Assembly: GCA_035308565.1 (NCBI GenBank)
Contig: DATGGK010000224.1
Span: forward strand, 124,001-188,000
Direction: 5' to 3'
Length of the DNA: 64,000 nt
Source of the DNA: JANXLS01 sp035308565
GTDB lineage: Bacteria; Planctomycetota; SZUA-567; H5-PLA8
A program made the translations under genes and the position numbers. The notes below the pieces were generated by a model that was not told the DNA's origin, did no database searches, and saw nothing but the letters and a program-made list of their open reading frames with translations. This document shows, piece by piece, positions 24,583-35,660 of the stretch; position 1 is the first letter of the stretch; each line of letters opens with the position of its first letter.

Positions 24583-25098
24583 CTAACTGGCGCAGGCGAG
24601 CGTTTGCTTTTTCTCTTCGACGAGTTCCAAAATCGGCTTCAGCATCGACGGGATTTCAATGCTGGAATCGTCCTTGTCGAGCTGAATCATTCCAAGCAGC
24701 GAGAGATAAAAGCAGATGCTCTCCGCGATGTGTTCGAGTTCATGGGTGGGGTCTTCATCCCAGGCCAGGACAAAATGATTCGGCTCCGTGTGAAAGTTGA
24801 TGGCTTGGAGGCGCTCGCAGTTGTATTTTTCGCCGGAGAAGAAGTCGAAGACGGATTTATCCTTGTAGAATTTCAAATCGACTTCGTTCGGATCGATCTT
24901 GGCACGATCCGCCAGAGGGCGGTCGTAGCCTTCGTCGTCATTCATTTCGATGTAGGCGTGAGGCCAAATCTTTGCGATCAAGTCCAACACTGACGACGCA
25001 GCATCACATGCTGGAGCACATAGTACCGCGTGTACACGATGTCGAGGGGGAAAGCCCATCTCCCGCCAAACCTGCTCTGCCGGCTTACCCTTCGTCAT
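24583..25098 (-). CDS. Hypothetical protein, 171 aa, coupled to a RelE-like toxin
   Basis: ATG 25098 lies inside the 3' end of the upstream toxin gene (14-bp overlap), which favours it over starts further upstream. The protein is acidic and hydrophilic, with clusters such as EMNDDEGYDRPLADRAKIDPNEVDLKF and a C-terminal helical, charged part (LKPILELVEEKKQTLACAS). I recognise no domain. Its position suggests that it neutralises or accompanies the RelE-like protein, but it does not resemble the usual small DNA-binding antitoxins. It converges on the transglutaminase gene with a 12-bp gap. Confidence 0.6.
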   Translation of the reverse strand: MTKGKPAEQVWREMGFPPRHRVHAVLCAPACDAASSVLDLIAKIWPHAYIEMNDDEGYDRPLADRAKIDPNEVDLKFYKDKSVFDFFSGEKYNCERLQAINFHTEPNHFVLAWDEDPTHELEHIAESICFYLSLLGMIQLDKDDSSIEIPSMLKPILELVEEKKQTLACAS

Positions 25099-25387
25099 CG
25101 ACCTTCCACTCCTTCCCATCGATCAACAATTTGTTTCCAATCTTCACACCAATCGCGAGAACTCGAACTACATTGCTCTCTATAGTATACATCGCACGAT
25201 GATCGTCGATTCGAAGGTGCCACGGATAGGTGCTGTCGTTTCGCCGTAGCTTTCTGTGCTTCGAAAGGACATGCGGTTCATGCTCAAGCTGCCGATAAAT
25301 TTGGCTCCTGATTTTTCCGCGATAAAATGCGGTAAACGCTCGGATCTGTCGCTCGGCCTCCGGTTCAATTTCGATCTGGTAAGTCAA
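25085..25387 (-). CDS. RelE/ParE-family toxin-like protein
   Basis: A 100-aa protein from TTG 25387, the start that gives the canonical RelE length; an upstream extension in the frame has no homology features. RelE/ParE signatures are EIEPEAERQIRAF near the N-terminus, the basic RKLRRNDSTYPWHLRIDDHR and MYTIESNVVRVLAIGVKIGN. RelE members cut ribosome-bound mRNA and ParE members target gyrase; the sequence does not decide. A classical antitoxin is missing, and the overlapping downstream gene is the only candidate partner. Confidence 0.7.
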   Translation of the reverse strand: MTYQIEIEPEAERQIRAFTAFYRGKIRSQIYRQLEHEPHVLSKHRKLRRNDSTYPWHLRIDDHRAMYTIESNVVRVLAIGVKIGNKLLIDGKEWKVDDEG

Positions 25388-25489
25388 AGCCGCCGCACCC
25401 CTCTTTAGCGCAACTTGACATGATAGTACCACACGCATCGCTCCACCGCAACGCGTGCGGAATTCCGCTGCGAGCATGGCAGTTTCGAG

Positions 25490-25495
25490 TATAAT
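25490..25495 (+). promoter_or_regulatory. Candidate -10 element for metH
   Basis: A perfect TATAAT lies 32 bp upstream of the metH GTG. The -35 region at 17-bp spacing is poor. No cobalamin or SAM riboswitch is visible in the 140 bp between the toxin gene and metH. Confidence 0.35.
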
Positions 25496-25526
25496 TCAGT
25501 GCTTGGATTGTTGAAAAGGACCGCCC

Positions 25527-29312
<3,786 letters not shown>

Positions 29313-29553
29313 ATCTTGGAACAACGAATCGCGCGAATCTTCGCGAATGGGGGGGCCGATCCGTTGTTTAATTTTTCTTGATTGTTTGGAAGCGCTATAG
29401 CAAGGAGCAGGGTAGTGCTTCTTGGCACCCAAAAAATCATTCGAAAAATCGTCTGCATCGGGGCTATGAAATGTGCTTGGGTTGAGTATATTTTCTGCCG
29501 ACACATTGAATACACGGCGACAATTTCGGAAACCCGCGCGGCATGGAGGAGTT

Positions 29554-30405
29554 TTGCTGAAACGGAGTCTGCATTCGATTTTCAGCGTCGTTTTGGGAGC
29601 GGCGGTGAGTTTTTTGGCCGCCGCGCGCGCGTCCGATGCGTCCGTGCCGGCTGAAACAGTGCCGGTGCCTGCGAGCGCGGGATCTGCAGGCGTTGCGCAA
29701 ACGAGCGCCTCCACGCCGCTCAACGCGGTTGGTGCCGGCGATCAAACCCCAAAAAAGGAAGTGGCGGACACCGATCCGCCGGGAACCGTGCGGCTGGTCG
29801 GCATGACGACGGACATCGGGACCCGCTACAGTTGGCTGGCGCCGGCCATTCCGATTCCGCCGTTCAGAGGCTGGCATCAGTGGCTTAAAGAGCATCGCGT
29901 TTCCGTGCATTGCGCGCTGGAATGGAAGGATGATTCGGGAAAGTGGTTTTATTCGGAAATGCGCTCATCCAAATGGGATGGCGGCAAGACCGAATACCGC
30001 GTGGGCTTGGGACAGTTTCCTGGCACCGGCTATGTGGCTTATGGCGTGTTCATCCATCCCGGCCGGATTCCGCGGGAGATCGATGCGATCGGGCGGCCGG
30101 TGACGATCACGCTCGACGAAGTTGTCAAATGCGACTACCACAAGCTGGACTCCGCAATCCGCAGCTATGCGGCGTACGGTCTGCGCCCGGGAAGTCCGGG
30201 AACCGGCGGCGACGGCAAGACCAATTGCGGACTGGGTGGACCGGCGTACAAGCCCGCGCAGAACAGCAACACGATGGTGAATTATGTGCTGCGCAAGTGC
30301 GGCGTCAAACGTGAGGCGCCCGATCAAGCGGTGGGGTGGGACACCGTGCCGACGTTTCCGTATTCGACGGACACGCGCTATCCGAAATATGATAATCAGC
30401 CGTGA
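29554..30405 (+). CDS. Secreted hypothetical protein, about 283 aa
   Basis: TTG 29554 is chosen because it follows a GGAGGAG ribosome site and starts a signal peptide (LLKRSLHSIFSVVLGAAVSFLAAARASD); the frame extends to 29473 without support. After an Ala/Ser/Pro-rich linker (about 28-70) the mature part contains GWHQWLKEHRVSVHCALEWKD, WDGGKTEYRVGLGQFPGTGY and a Cys/Gly-rich C-terminal region. No known domain is recognised. An intrinsic terminator lies 38 bp after the stop within a repeat array. Confidence 0.65.
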   Translation: MLKRSLHSIFSVVLGAAVSFLAAARASDASVPAETVPVPASAGSAGVAQTSASTPLNAVGAGDQTPKKEVADTDPPGTVRLVGMTTDIGTRYSWLAPAIPIPPFRGWHQWLKEHRVSVHCALEWKDDSGKWFYSEMRSSKWDGGKTEYRVGLGQFPGTGYVAYGVFIHPGRIPREIDAIGRPVTITLDEVVKCDYHKLDSAIRSYAAYGLRPGSPGTGGDGKTNCGLGGPAYKPAQNSNTMVNYVLRKCGVKREAPDQAVGWDTVPTFPYSTDTRYPKYDNQP

Positions 30406-30412
30406 GGACAGC

Positions 30413-30491
30413 AGGAGATAGGAGGTAGGAGAGAACGGCGGCAACCGCTTCGCGGTTTTTTTGCTGGCTGTCTCCTGTCTCCTATCTCCTT
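30413..30491. repeat. Inverted 7-bp arrays around a hairpin core
   Basis: GGAGATA-GGAGGTA-GGAGAGA on the left and TGTCTCC-TGTCTCC-TATCTCC on the right flank a core CGGCGGCAACCGCTTCGCGG. A second element with the same architecture and a similar core is at 35521-35657. Confidence 0.85.
30443..30462 (+). terminator. Rho-independent terminator within the repeat core
   Basis: AACCGC-TTC-GCGGTT followed by five further T residues, just downstream of the secreted protein gene ending at 30405. Confidence 0.75.
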
Positions 30492-30662
30492 AAAAGAACA
30501 GGGTGCCGAAAAACCAACTTGACGCCAACGCTTTGTTCGGATTGATCCGAAGAAAAGCGGTTGCCGCCAAGCTGGCCTTTCAGCACCCTGTTGGGTTCAC
30601 GCGCCCAGATCAAGCTCGAAGCACCTTAAGCTCCATCCGCGGCTCTGAACCGGTACCGTGCA

Positions 30663-30962
30663 TTACTTCGTTTCGATTCGCGTGATCTTGGTCGTGGTGA
30701 TGTACGTGTTGTCCGGCGCGAGCGTGCCGTAGACCGTGTAATCGCCGTCATCCTTAATGGTCTCAAAGATGGTCGGTTCGCCGCGCAGGATGTAGGTGTG
30801 GCCATCGTATTCGCCGACCCAATCCTTATCTTTGTGCTTGATCTTCATTTTGAATTCTTTGTCGTTCTTCTTGATCTCCACTTTCTCTTCGGCACGGACC
30901 GACGCCGAATACGTTCCGAAGCAGAACATGGCCGCGACGGCAAGCGCCAGGAATCGTTTCAT
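30663..30962 (-). CDS. Small secreted hypothetical protein, 99 aa
   Basis: ATG 30962 has an excellent ribosome site (TAGGAGGTAAG) and opens a signal peptide (MKRFLALAVAAMFCFGTYSASVRAEE). The mature part is Lys/Asp-rich beta-type sequence (FKMKIKHKDKDWVGEYDGHTY, then DGDYTVYGTLAPDNTYITT). No family recognised; it looks like a small periplasmic beta-barrel or lipocalin-like protein, but this is a guess from composition only. Confidence 0.75.
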   Translation of the reverse strand: MKRFLALAVAAMFCFGTYSASVRAEEKVEIKKNDKEFKMKIKHKDKDWVGEYDGHTYILRGEPTIFETIKDDGDYTVYGTLAPDNTYITTTKITRIETK

Positions 30963-31198
30963 GATCTTACCTCCTAAAAAAGAGTTTCCTTGAATCCACC
31001 CCGCGTGGTGCAATGCATTTGCAATGCCGCGCCGCCGCCGGACCCGCGTTATGCGTAAAAGCAGCGCTACATATCTTTGTCCTCAAGGATGTTAGCGGAG
31101 TTGAACAGCGCCGAATTTTTGTGTGGGTGGGATTGCTTTTTCGTCAGAATTCCGGCGAAATGTTAGGAATTCGCCAAGCTGTCGGCATTGTGTCGGCC

Positions 31199-31225
31199 TG
31201 ACTCCTGATTCCTGACCCCTGACTA
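31199..31225. repeat. 7-bp-period array, TGACTCC type
   Basis: TGACTCC-TGATTCC-TGACCCC-TGACTA, ending in the stop codon of the leftward P450 gene. On the gene's strand the stop TAG merges into the first repeat unit. Confidence 0.85.
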
Positions 31226-32593
31226 CCGCGCCTCCTCCGCCTTCATCCTCATCCCAAACTTCGGCCGCAGCGTAATCACCGGCATCGGTTCCACTTTCTG
31301 CGCCGCGTCCAGCCGCAGTTTCCAATGCTGCGCCAGCGTTGCGATCAAGAGCACGCCTTCCATCCATGCGAAGCCTTCTCCGATGCAGCGGCGCGGGCCG
31401 CCGCCGAATGGATAGAACGCGAACGGATGGCGCGCTTCGCGCGCTTCCGGCGTCCAGCGCAGCGGATCGAATTTTTCCGGCTCCGAAAAAAAGCGCGCGT
31501 CGCGTTGCGTTACGTATGGGCTGACGAGGACCACATCCCCTTTGCGAAGCGCGAATCCGTGCAGCCGATGGTCCTCCAGCGCCAGCCGGCCAATCGCCCA
31601 CGCCGGCGGGTACAGGCGCAGCGCTTCCGCGAAAACCATTTCCGTGTAGCGCAGCCGCGGCACGTCTTCGGCTGTAGGCGCGCGGCCGTTCAGCACGCGG
31701 GCCAGTTCCGCGTGCAATTCCGCTTCCGCGGTTGGATTTTGTGAGAGCAGATACCAGGTCCACGTCAGCGCGTTAGCCGTCGTTTCGTGGCCGGCCAGAA
31801 AAATCGTCAGCACTTCGTCGCGCAACTGCTTGTCGCTCATTCCCGCGCCGTCGCCTTCGTCGTCGCGCGCGCGCAGCAGCATCGACAACAAATCGCCGCG
31901 GTCCGCCGGATCGCGCCGGCGTTCGTTGATGAGGTTCAACACGGTTTTGTCGAGCAGCGCAATGGCTCTTCTGCCGCGCTGCATCCGCGGCAGCGGCAAT
32001 TTTTCGAGCAGGCTCGCGAAGGGCACGAAGCGCTGCGTGGCAAAATTCAGCATCAGCGTGTTGAGCGCGTCGGCGATGGCCTGCGCTTCCGATTCGACCT
32101 CCGCGCCGAAGAGCGTTTTGCCGGCGATGCGCAGCGTCAGCCGCGTCATTTCGCGCCCGATGTCGTAGGTCTCGCCACTGCGCCAGCGCGATGCCGCGTC
32201 CGCCGCGCATGCCATCATCGCCGGACCGTAGGCGCTCAAGCGCTGCTTTTGAAACGCCGGCTGCGCCAGCCGCCGCTGGCGCCGGTGCGTTTCGCCTTCG
32301 CTGGTCAGCAGCCCTTCGCCCAGCACGGGCTTCATCAACTGCAGCGCGCGCCCTTTCATGTAACGCTCGTGATGCGTGACCAGCACGTCTTTGATCAGTT
32401 CGGGGTCGTTCAAAAAATAAAAATGCTGCGTGGCGATTCTGAAATGAACGATGTCGCCGTGGTCGCGCGCGGCGCGCGAGAGGAATGCCAGCGGATCGCG
32501 CCGGAATTGGAAGAGCGGCCCGGAGAAAAACCAGCCCGACGGGCCGGGCGGATAGCCGGCGCGCGGGGGCGGCGCTGCTTCTGTGGTGAGCAT
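31223..32593 (-). CDS. Cytochrome P450
   Basis: A 456-aa soluble P450 with all core motifs: I-helix AGHETTANALTW (oxygen activation), ExxR in EALRLYPP, the PERF-like region DPLRWTPEAR and the heme loop FGGGPRRCIGEGFA with Cys403 as thiolate ligand. The N-terminus has no membrane anchor, only a Pro-rich start typical of bacterial or microsomal-like P450s. Substrate unknown; no ferredoxin or reductase gene is adjacent, so redox partners must be encoded elsewhere. The downstream end carries a heptamer array. Confidence 0.93.
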   Translation of the reverse strand: MLTTEAAPPPRAGYPPGPSGWFFSGPLFQFRRDPLAFLSRAARDHGDIVHFRIATQHFYFLNDPELIKDVLVTHHERYMKGRALQLMKPVLGEGLLTSEGETHRRQRRLAQPAFQKQRLSAYGPAMMACAADAASRWRSGETYDIGREMTRLTLRIAGKTLFGAEVESEAQAIADALNTLMLNFATQRFVPFASLLEKLPLPRMQRGRRAIALLDKTVLNLINERRRDPADRGDLLSMLLRARDDEGDGAGMSDKQLRDEVLTIFLAGHETTANALTWTWYLLSQNPTAEAELHAELARVLNGRAPTAEDVPRLRYTEMVFAEALRLYPPAWAIGRLALEDHRLHGFALRKGDVVLVSPYVTQRDARFFSEPEKFDPLRWTPEAREARHPFAFYPFGGGPRRCIGEGFAWMEGVLLIATLAQHWKLRLDAAQKVEPMPVITLRPKFGMRMKAEEAR

Positions 32594-32640
32594 GTCGCAA
32601 ACGTAGGTGCAAATCGCGAACTGGTCAACGATAATCTAAG

Positions 32641-33198
32641 TCATTCCTCCACATCCTGCTTCAACTTGTCCGCAATCTGCTGCCCGATCTCGCGCGCGAG
32701 GATGGCCCGGTATTCGAAATAACCGCACCATCCTGACACCGAGCAATCAAGTGTGCCGCTCGCCGTGCCCTTCACCTTCAGTCCTTTGGACGCTCTTCGA
32801 ATGTTCGCATCGTACGCTACTTCGAACGTCAGTGTCCCGGTTTTCTTCAGCGGGACCCAACACAGTCCTTCGACGGTCCATATTTTCAGTTCGGCCGAAA
32901 CCTCACCTGTGAAAGCATTTTCGGCAAGATCGGATGAAATTCTCGAGCGCAGAATAGCGGCATCGCGGCCAGACGACTTGGACGACACGGTCAATTTCGT
33001 CTCTGTCGGCGGCGGTGTCGCATAGTCCCCGAAATAATGCGCTTGCTCCATGTCTTCGTGCCAGTGCGAATCAAAGCGCGTATTGAACCGGTAATTGCGG
33101 GTGTCAAAGAGTCCCGTATCCGGGGCGACGATGAGCAGTACCGGAGCGAGCGCGATTGCGAGAAGGCATTTTCCCCAATGGCGCTTAAACCAATTCAT
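32641..33198 (-). CDS. Hypothetical membrane-anchored protein, 185 aa
   Basis: An N-terminal hydrophobic helix (CLLAIALAPVLLIVA) after a basic start suggests a signal anchor or signal peptide. The rest is a beta-rich domain with three Cys residues (GLCWVPL, LDCSVSGWCGYFEYRA). The end is charged. No domain recognised. The start lacks a strong ribosome site. It lies 47 bp upstream of the P450 gene on the same strand and may be co-transcribed. Confidence 0.6.
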   Translation of the reverse strand: MNWFKRHWGKCLLAIALAPVLLIVAPDTGLFDTRNYRFNTRFDSHWHEDMEQAHYFGDYATPPPTETKLTVSSKSSGRDAAILRSRISSDLAENAFTGEVSAELKIWTVEGLCWVPLKKTGTLTFEVAYDANIRRASKGLKVKGTASGTLDCSVSGWCGYFEYRAILAREIGQQIADKLKQDVEE

Positions 33199-33273
33199 TT
33201 AATCGTGATCCGCTGTACAAATTGATCGCCATCGTATTAGAAACTGTTTCAAATGCCAAATCGCAAGCGCTGC

Positions 33274-33319
33274 CACCCCTCACCGCTGGCCCCTCTTCCC
33301 CAAGCGGAGAGGGGAGAAC
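33274..33319. repeat. Palindromic repeat D, intergenic copy
   Basis: CCCCTCTTCCCC and GAGAGGGGAGAAC arms, related to 18152-18192 and 47101-47147. It is nested in a larger inverted repeat, AACTGTTTCAAA (from 33242) with TTTTGAAACAGGTT (to 33356). Confidence 0.8.
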
Positions 33320-33467
33320 GGCGGCGCTTCGCTTCGCGAAGTTTTGAAACAGGTTCTTATTCCATGGATTTCCTTTCGCCGCCCATTTGTGTCGCGCCAC
33401 GCCCCCCGCATCGCGCGCGGTGTACTCTATTTGCGTCCCGCACATTACATTCCTCACGAGACATCAC

Positions 33468-34451
33468 ATGACGACACGTTTGCTCGCCTGCCTCACCCTC
33501 CTGCTCTGCGCCGCGCTCCGCGCTGAAGACGAAAAAGGCAAATGGCTCCCCCTCTCCGACGGCATCGTCGCCAAACTCGCCAAGGACAATCTCAAGATCG
33601 GCTACCCGGGCCTGACGGCGGGCGTCGCGGCCGACCGCGTGTCGGGCGACGTGTACGTCGTCGTCTGCGATCAGGGCCTGTGGAAAAGCTCGGACAAGGG
33701 CGCGAATTTTGAACGCGTCGATGGAAAAGCCATCAGCGGCCGCTGCGAGACCGGCTTCGCGCTCGACTTCGATCCCAACGGCCAGCGCCTGATGTGCTTC
33801 ATGATCTACGGCTCGCCCGCGCGGACGCTCGACGGCGGCAAAACATGGACGAAATCCAAGCTGCAGCATCTCGATTTCGGCGCGACCGATTGGAGCGACC
33901 CCGAGGCGAAGACGATGCTCGCGATCAAACACGAAAGCGGCGGCGAGTTGGTCCTGACCAGCGACGGCGCGCAGTCGTGGACGAGCTTGGGCAAAGGCTT
34001 CAAAGCCGTCGGCGTCTTCGATGCAACGACCTTTGTCGCGAGCAAAGGCAAAGGCATCCTGCGCAGCACCGATGCAGGGAAGACGTGGACGGACGCGTCG
34101 CCCTCGCAGCCCGCCGGCTTGTCGATGCGCGTCTTCAAAGGCGCCGGCTACTGGACCACCGACAAGGGCGTGCTCGTGAGCAAAGACAAAGGCGCGACGT
34201 GGAGCGTGCTGGGCAGCGCGGTCAATGCGTATTACGGGCCGTATTTTGGCGAAGACGAAAAGCATCTGGTGGTTGTCGGCAAGGACGGTATTCAAGAAAC
34301 GAAGGACGCTGGCGCAACCTGGAAAGTCGTCGCACCGCTGCCGGACGGTTTCAAAGTCGGCTTCACCGGCCCGAACTTCGCGTGGGATCCGAAGGCGGAT
34401 GTTTTCTATGCATCGACGATGGGCAAGCCGGCGTTTAAATTTCAGCGATAG
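33468..34451 (+). CDS. Secreted BNR/Asp-box repeat beta-propeller protein
   Basis: ATG 33468 opens a clear signal peptide (MTTRLLACLTLLLCAALRAED). The 327-aa product carries repeated Asp-box motifs S-x-D-x-G-x-x-W (KSSDKGANF, TLDGGKTWTKS, TSDGAQSWTS, STDAGKTWTDA, SKDKGATWSV and ETKDAGATWKV), typical of sialidase or Vps10-like propellers. No catalytic sialidase residues were identified, so a structural or binding role outside the cytoplasm is more likely. The C-terminus (AFKFQR) is only 8 bp from the convergent next gene. Confidence 0.82.
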   Translation: MTTRLLACLTLLLCAALRAEDEKGKWLPLSDGIVAKLAKDNLKIGYPGLTAGVAADRVSGDVYVVVCDQGLWKSSDKGANFERVDGKAISGRCETGFALDFDPNGQRLMCFMIYGSPARTLDGGKTWTKSKLQHLDFGATDWSDPEAKTMLAIKHESGGELVLTSDGAQSWTSLGKGFKAVGVFDATTFVASKGKGILRSTDAGKTWTDASPSQPAGLSMRVFKGAGYWTTDKGVLVSKDKGATWSVLGSAVNAYYGPYFGEDEKHLVVVGKDGIQETKDAGATWKVVAPLPDGFKVGFTGPNFAWDPKADVFYASTMGKPAFKFQR

Positions 34452-34459
34452 TCGCTCAA

Positions 34460-35038
34460 TTAGAAATTTTTACCTTTGACCGTCGTCCCCTTCACCGAAT
34501 AGTTGAACGTAACGCTCTGCGTGCTCAGCGCAACGGTCATCGTTTGTCCCGACGTTGAATCCGTTTTGGATGCCGAGACGTCGATTTCAACCGTGACCTG
34601 ACCGCTGGTTTTTGTCGTGTCAACGCCGAGCAGCGTTTTCAAATCCCAGCCATTGGCCATGATCTGCAGAATTTTGCCATTGGCGGTGAGCTTGGCGCTG
34701 AACGGAACCGGCGGCGTCGCAGTCGAATTAGCCGTAATCTTTCCCTTGGCATCGGCGACGCCGGAGAAGGTGGCGCTGCCGATGGTGAGGGTCAGCGTGT
34801 AGCCGGCGAGGTCGTCGTTGTGCGATTTCGTGCCGGAATTGCCAAGCTGGCTGAGCGCCGCCGACACGTCGATCTTGGCGAAGAACTGGCTGTTGGCCGT
34901 GGAACTGGTGTCGAATTGGAATTGAATCTTCGTCCGCCCTTTTCCGCCGCCGCCGTTTCCCCCGTTGCCATTCCCCATTGCGCTGGCGTTAAAAGCGAGC
35001 ATCACCGCGGCAAGGCAAAGAATCTGAAGCTTGAGCAT
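34460..35038 (-). CDS. Secreted Gly-rich hypothetical protein, 192 aa
   Basis: ATG 35038 follows a strong GGAGGAT site. A signal peptide (MLKLQILCLAAVMLAFNASA) precedes a short Gly/Asn-rich stretch (MGNGNGGNGGGGKG) and a Thr/Ser-rich beta domain with two similar halves (YTLTLTIGSATFSGVADAKG; AKLTANGKILQIMANGWDLK). No known family recognised. Confidence 0.72.
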   Translation of the reverse strand: MLKLQILCLAAVMLAFNASAMGNGNGGNGGGGKGRTKIQFQFDTSSTANSQFFAKIDVSAALSQLGNSGTKSHNDDLAGYTLTLTIGSATFSGVADAKGKITANSTATPPVPFSAKLTANGKILQIMANGWDLKTLLGVDTTKTSGQVTVEIDVSASKTDSTSGQTMTVALSTQSVTFNYSVKGTTVKGKNF

Positions 35039-35165
35039 GTGGTCGATCCTCCAATGTATGGTTAAGGCTCCGACAACACATTGTGCATTCGGAGTGAAAA
35101 ACGCCTACATGATTCTTTAAGATTTCTACAGAATTCATGATAAAGCTATTTTATAGCGACGCAGC

Positions 35166-35189
35166 CTGACCCCTGACCCCTGACCCCTG
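35166..35189. repeat. 7-bp-period array, TGACCCC type
   Basis: Three near-exact TGACCCC units in tandem. Confidence 0.8.
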
Positions 35190-35520
35190 TTCGCCGCACT
35201 TCGCAATGCAAACCGCTCAGAATTCTTGTTTCGCGCAAAGATTTGCTCGCGCAAGCGAGCGCCGCCGTCAGCGGCCAACGGCGCGAACTAATGTTTGGCG
35301 CGCGCCCGTTGAATTTAGTTCGCCCCTGGAGGGGTTGCAGAGGGTTTCAAAAGAGTTGGATGGACGCGGAAGTTTTGATTGGCAAATTTAGCTCGGAGTT
35401 TGGAGTGGCGCGCTCTTTTTCCACGCTTGGCCCAGCCCAATTTGTGGACGGCGCGCCGGATGCGGGACGGAAGCGGGGCGGCATCCGTCGGGCATCGACT
35501 CCAAACTCCAAGCCCAAGAG

Positions 35521-35657
35521 CCAGGAGTCAGGAATCAGGAGTCAGGAGTCAGAAATGGCGGCAAACCCGCTGCGCGGTTCTTTTGCTGATCGTCTGATTC
35601 TGATTTCTGCCTGCTGACCTCTGGTTCCTGATCCCTGACTCCTGACCCCTGACTCCT
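35521..35657. repeat. Inverted 7-bp arrays around a hairpin core
   Basis: CAGGAGT-CAGGAAT-CAGGAGT-CAGGAGT units, a core GGCGGCAAACCCGCTGCGCG with a following GGTTCTTTTGCTG, then CTGATTC, TGATTTC, TGACCTC, TGATCCC, TGACTCC, TGACCCC, TGACTCC. The layout repeats that at 30413-30491. It ends at the stop codon of the leftward KimA-like gene. Confidence 0.85.
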
Positions 35658-35660
35658 GCT

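Larger units (their letters stand above)
35039..35660. other. Long intergenic region with repeat arrays
   Basis: About 620 bp between two leftward genes. It holds an AT-rich leader next to the secreted protein, a GCTCGCGCAAGCGAGC hairpin near 35248, heptamer arrays at 35166-35189 and 35521-35657, and about 300 bp in the middle (35200-35510) with no convincing coding frame. Short ORFs there overlap each other in different frames and lack ribosome sites. Confidence 0.6.

Noticed and set aside
25388..25526. Cobalamin or SAM riboswitch before metH
   Set aside because: The spacer is too short and no conserved riboswitch block was seen.
35206..35617. Small coding genes in the long intergenic region
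   Set aside because: The candidate frames overlap each other, run into repeat arrays and lack ribosome sites or recognisable protein features.
35521..35657. CRISPR array
   Set aside because: Units are only 7 bp, degenerate, without spacers, and no cas gene is nearby. The same holds for the other arrays.
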